From the NCBI GenBank assembly GCA_964404505.1, contig CAYOKH010000001.1:1-64000 (forward strand): a DNA stretch of 64,000 bases, read 5' to 3'. Source of the stretch: DAOMNN01 sp964404505. GTDB lineage: Bacteria > Pseudomonadota > Gammaproteobacteria > Burkholderiales > Rhodocyclaceae. Below the pieces are notes generated by a model. That model saw nothing but the letters and a program-made list of their open reading frames with translations, ran no database searches and had not been told where the DNA came from. Positions 61,793 to 64,000 of this stretch are shown here, one piece after another (the stretch's first letter is position 1; the number at the start of each line of letters is the position of its first letter). Both the position numbers and the translations under genes were made by a program.

Positions 61793-62598
61793 GATCCATC
61801 GCGTCGCGCAGCAACGCCATCGTCAAACGCCTGCACGCCCTGGCGCACTCCGCACGTGACCGAAAAAAGCTGAATCAGACTCTTCTCGACGGGTTGCACC
61901 TGGTGGAGACGGCCCATGAGGAAGACGTGCCGCTGCGCGAAGTGGTCATCAGCGATCAGGGCCTGGCGCGCGACGAAATACGCCGTTTTCTCGCGGCGAA
62001 TCCGGGTCTCGATGTCGTGCATCTTCCCGACAGCCTGTTCGCTCAGGTCAGCGCGGTGGATACACCCTCGGGCGTGATGGCGGTCATCGATCTTCCCGAC
62101 GTTCCGCAGCAGGAGCCTCTGCCCGGCTCGGTGGTGATCCTGGATCACATCCAGGACCCGGGCAACCTCGGTGCCATCATTCGCACTGCCGCCGCGGTGG
62201 GGATGCGCGATGTGCTGCTCACGCCGGGCTGTGCCCAGCCCTGGTCGCCACGTGCGCTGCGCGCGGGAATGGGCGGACAGTTCGTGGTCCGGATCGAAGA
62301 GCAGGTAAACGTGGTGCAGCGCCTGGAGGACTATCCCGGGCAGATTCTCGCCACGGCGCTTTGCGGATGGGCCCGACCCCTCTATGACTATGACTTGAAG
62401 GGGCCGGTCGCTTGGCTTTTCGGCGGCGAGGGACAGGGCCTGACCGACGAGATGATCGAACTTTCGTCCGGTGTCGTACTGATTCCGATGTCGGGCGGCA
62501 TCGAGTCGCTGAATGTCGCCGCAGCTGCCGCCGTATGCCTGTTCGAACAGTTTCGCCAATGCAGCATGTCGCACAAGTGGAGCCGCGGGAACACCTGA
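61789..62598 (+). CDS. TrmH/SpoU-family RNA 2'-O-methyltransferase
   Basis: 269 residues. The N-terminal substrate-binding part begins SIASRSNAIVKRLHALAHS. The SPOUT knot motifs are VVILDHIQDPGNLGAIIRTA (motif 1), WLFGGEGQGLTDEMIE (motif 2) and IPMSGGIESLNVAAAAAVCL (motif 3). The protein methylates a ribose in rRNA or tRNA; the site is not predictable. The start at 61789 overlaps the membrane protein gene (ATGA). It closes the lpx-rnhB transcript. Confidence 0.9.
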   Translation: MRSIASRSNAIVKRLHALAHSARDRKKLNQTLLDGLHLVETAHEEDVPLREVVISDQGLARDEIRRFLAANPGLDVVHLPDSLFAQVSAVDTPSGVMAVIDLPDVPQQEPLPGSVVILDHIQDPGNLGAIIRTAAAVGMRDVLLTPGCAQPWSPRALRAGMGGQFVVRIEEQVNVVQRLEDYPGQILATALCGWARPLYDYDLKGPVAWLFGGEGQGLTDEMIELSSGVVLIPMSGGIESLNVAAAAAVCLFEQFRQCSMSHKWSRGNT

Positions 62599-62692
62599 CG
62601 CGCGGCGGTGCCCGGTGCGGGGACCCGCGGCGGATCGACCGATGCCCGAAGGGTCATACTTGATGGGCCCGTCACACGGAGGCATGCCTTCC

Positions 62693-64000
62693 ATGGAGGT
62701 CATTCGCAAGAGCGATTCCGCATCGACGATCCACGTTCTCGGCGAGTACGATGCGATTCGCGCCCGGTTCACGTGGGACGAGGCGCGCAGCTGGCTGGAC
62801 GGCTTGCCTGGCGGGCGCGGTTTGAACATGGCCTACGAGGCGGTGGATCGTCATGCGACCGGGGCAGCGGGGGACCGCATCGCGATACGCTGGCTGGGTC
62901 GGAGCGGAGACCGGCGTGACATCAGCTATGCGGACCTGTCCGCGGCGAGTGCACGATTTGCGAACGTGCTGGCAGATCTGGGCATGGGCAGGGGTGATGG
63001 CGTTTTTCTGCTCGCAGGGCGGATTCCCGAACTGTATGTTGCCGTCCTCGGGTCGCTCAAGCATGGCTGCGTCGTATCCCCCTTGTTCTCGGCCTTCGGA
63101 CCCGAACCGATCGCAACGAGGATCACCAAGGGGGCGGGCCGGGTGTTGGTGACGACGGCCAGCCTTTATCGCAGAAAGGTGCTCCCGGTACGTGACAGTC
63201 TTCCCACGCTCGACCACGTTCTGGTAGTGCGGGACGACGACGGGGATCTCCCCGAGGGCACACGCGAGTTCGAACCGCTGCTCCGGGCAGCATCGCCACA
63301 TTACGACATTCCGCCGACTTCGCCCGAGGATCCGGCGCTTCTCCACTTCACCAGCGGAACCACCGGTAAACCGAAGGGTGCGCTGCACGTGCATCAGGCA
63401 GTGGTTGCGCACCATGCCACCGGGCGCTTTGCGCTCGACCTGCGCGAAGGAGACATCTTCTGGTGTACGGCAGACCCGGGATGGGTCACGGGGACGTCGT
63501 ACGGGATCATCGCACCGCTCACCAATGGCGTGACGATGATCGTCGACGAGGCGGATTTCGATGCCGAGCGCTGGTACGGCATTCTCGACTCCGAGAATGT
63601 GAACGTGTGGTACACGGCCCCGACCGCGATTCGGATGATGATGAAGGGGGGAACGGAAGGCGTGCGTGCCCACCGGTTCCCGAATCTGCGCTTCATTGCC
63701 AGCGTGGGCGAGCCGCTCAATCCGCAGGCGGTGTACTGGGGTGTCGAGGCCTTCGGACTGCCGATCCACGACAACTGGTGGCAGACGGAGACCGGCGGCA
63801 TCATGATCGCCAATTTCGCATCGATGGACATTCGCCCCGGCTCGATGGGCAAGCCGCTGCCGGGCATCGAGGCCGCTGTGCTGCGGCATCTGCCAGGCGG
63901 CGAGGTCGAACCCGTCGCCGGTCCGGACGAGGAGGGCGAACTCGGGCTGCGCACGGGCTGGCCCTCGATGTTCCGAACCTATGTGCACGACGAGGAGCGT
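62693..64000 (+). CDS. acetyl-CoA synthetase / acyl-CoA synthetase, AMP-forming (N-terminal part)
   Basis: 436 codons visible, continuing past the right edge. The start at 62693 (MEVIRKSDSASTIHVLGEYD) has GGAGG at 62678-62682; in-frame methionines at 62642, 62663 and 62684 lack better sites. The AMP-binding motif LHFTSGTTGKPKGALHVH lies near residue 220 and DNWWQTETGG near 360, as in acetate-CoA ligases of the AcsA type (about 570 residues in Bacillus). The enzyme activates acetate or another short acid to acyl-CoA. The reactive C-terminal lysine, target of Pat-type acetyltransferases, lies outside the window. Confidence 0.88.
   Translation, partial: MEVIRKSDSASTIHVLGEYDAIRARFTWDEARSWLDGLPGGRGLNMAYEAVDRHATGAAGDRIAIRWLGRSGDRRDISYADLSAASARFANVLADLGMGRGDGVFLLAGRIPELYVAVLGSLKHGCVVSPLFSAFGPEPIATRITKGAGRVLVTTASLYRRKVLPVRDSLPTLDHVLVVRDDDGDLPEGTREFEPLLRAASPHYDIPPTSPEDPALLHFTSGTTGKPKGALHVHQAVVAHHATGRFALDLREGDIFWCTADPGWVTGTSYGIIAPLTNGVTMIVDEADFDAERWYGILDSENVNVWYTAPTAIRMMMKGGTEGVRAHRFPNLRFIASVGEPLNPQAVYWGVEAFGLPIHDNWWQTETGGIMIANFASMDIRPGSMGKPLPGIEAAVLRHLPGGEVEPVAGPDEEGELGLRTGWPSMFRTYVHDEER

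Noticed and set aside
1..64000. Insertion sequences, integrases, phage genes or CRISPR arrays
   Set aside because: None seen: no transposase-like protein, no regular short repeats with spacers, no direct-repeat flanks around the accessory region.

Overview
The window is a 64 kb stretch of GC-rich bacterial chromosome, densely coded and without any insertion sequence, integrase, phage gene or CRISPR array that I can recognise. It looks betaproteobacterial, perhaps Rhodocyclales-like. The MinE sequence begins in the style of Neisseria and Ralstonia MinE. The long run rpsB-tsf-pyrH-frr-uppS-cdsA-dxr-rseP-bamA-skp-lpxD-fabZ-lpxA-lpxB-rnhB next to map-glnD is the classical proteobacterial envelope and translation cluster. 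An outer membrane is implied by BamA, Skp and the Lpx enzymes. The taxonomic placement is inference from protein style, not from a search.

Layout. Positions 1-3740 (minus strand) hold the start of an SbtA-like bicarbonate permease, the tRNA wobble-uridine enzyme mnmC and lysS. Positions 4227-8472 hold a complete general L-amino-acid ABC importer (aapJQMP-type), followed by an orphan branched-chain-type binding protein. Positions 10207-12479 form a two-gene ergothioneine operon (egtB-egtD). Then come an ABM-domain protein and an Na/phosphate cotransporter. Positions 14832-19025 (minus) hold minCDE, an Hsp33 homologue that has lost its redox cysteines, an ArsC/Spx-like protein and a hexose-6-phosphate mutarotase. 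A large Pat-type protein acetyltransferase follows.

Positions 21928-29064 (minus) are the main accessory region. They hold a methyltransferase, a stand-alone adenylation-carrier-thioesterase protein, an FAD amino-acid-oxidase-like enzyme and a threonine-synthase-like PLP enzyme, tightly packed, with a PAS histidine kinase directly behind. I do not recognise this arrangement as a described pathway; it is the best candidate here for a new biosynthetic system.

Positions 29316-34784 hold gabD with a methyltransferase translationally coupled to it, the selenium pair mnmH and selD, and the esterase tesA divergent from an ABC ATPase. Positions 34757-37801 (minus) hold hpnC-hpnD-hpnE, the three-step route from farnesyl diphosphate to squalene. 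Positions 37878-42141 form an ABC ATPase - FtsX-like permease - AttH/CrtC lipocalin-like operon. A tRNA-Leu(UAG), rarD, glnD and map follow, and the rest is the rpsB-to-rnhB block, a small membrane protein, a SpoU-type RNA methyltransferase and a truncated acetyl-CoA synthetase.

Functional links. Two enzymes act on tRNA wobble uridine 34 (MnmC, MnmH), and SelD supplies selenophosphate to MnmH. Nitrogen handling is represented by the amino-acid importer, GabD and GlnD. Coding density is high: many neighbours overlap by 1-8 bases, and several convergent pairs overlap or abut. Only two gene-free stretches exceed about 300 bases, before aapJ and before rpsB (about 302 bases also precede egtB); each is described in its own entry.
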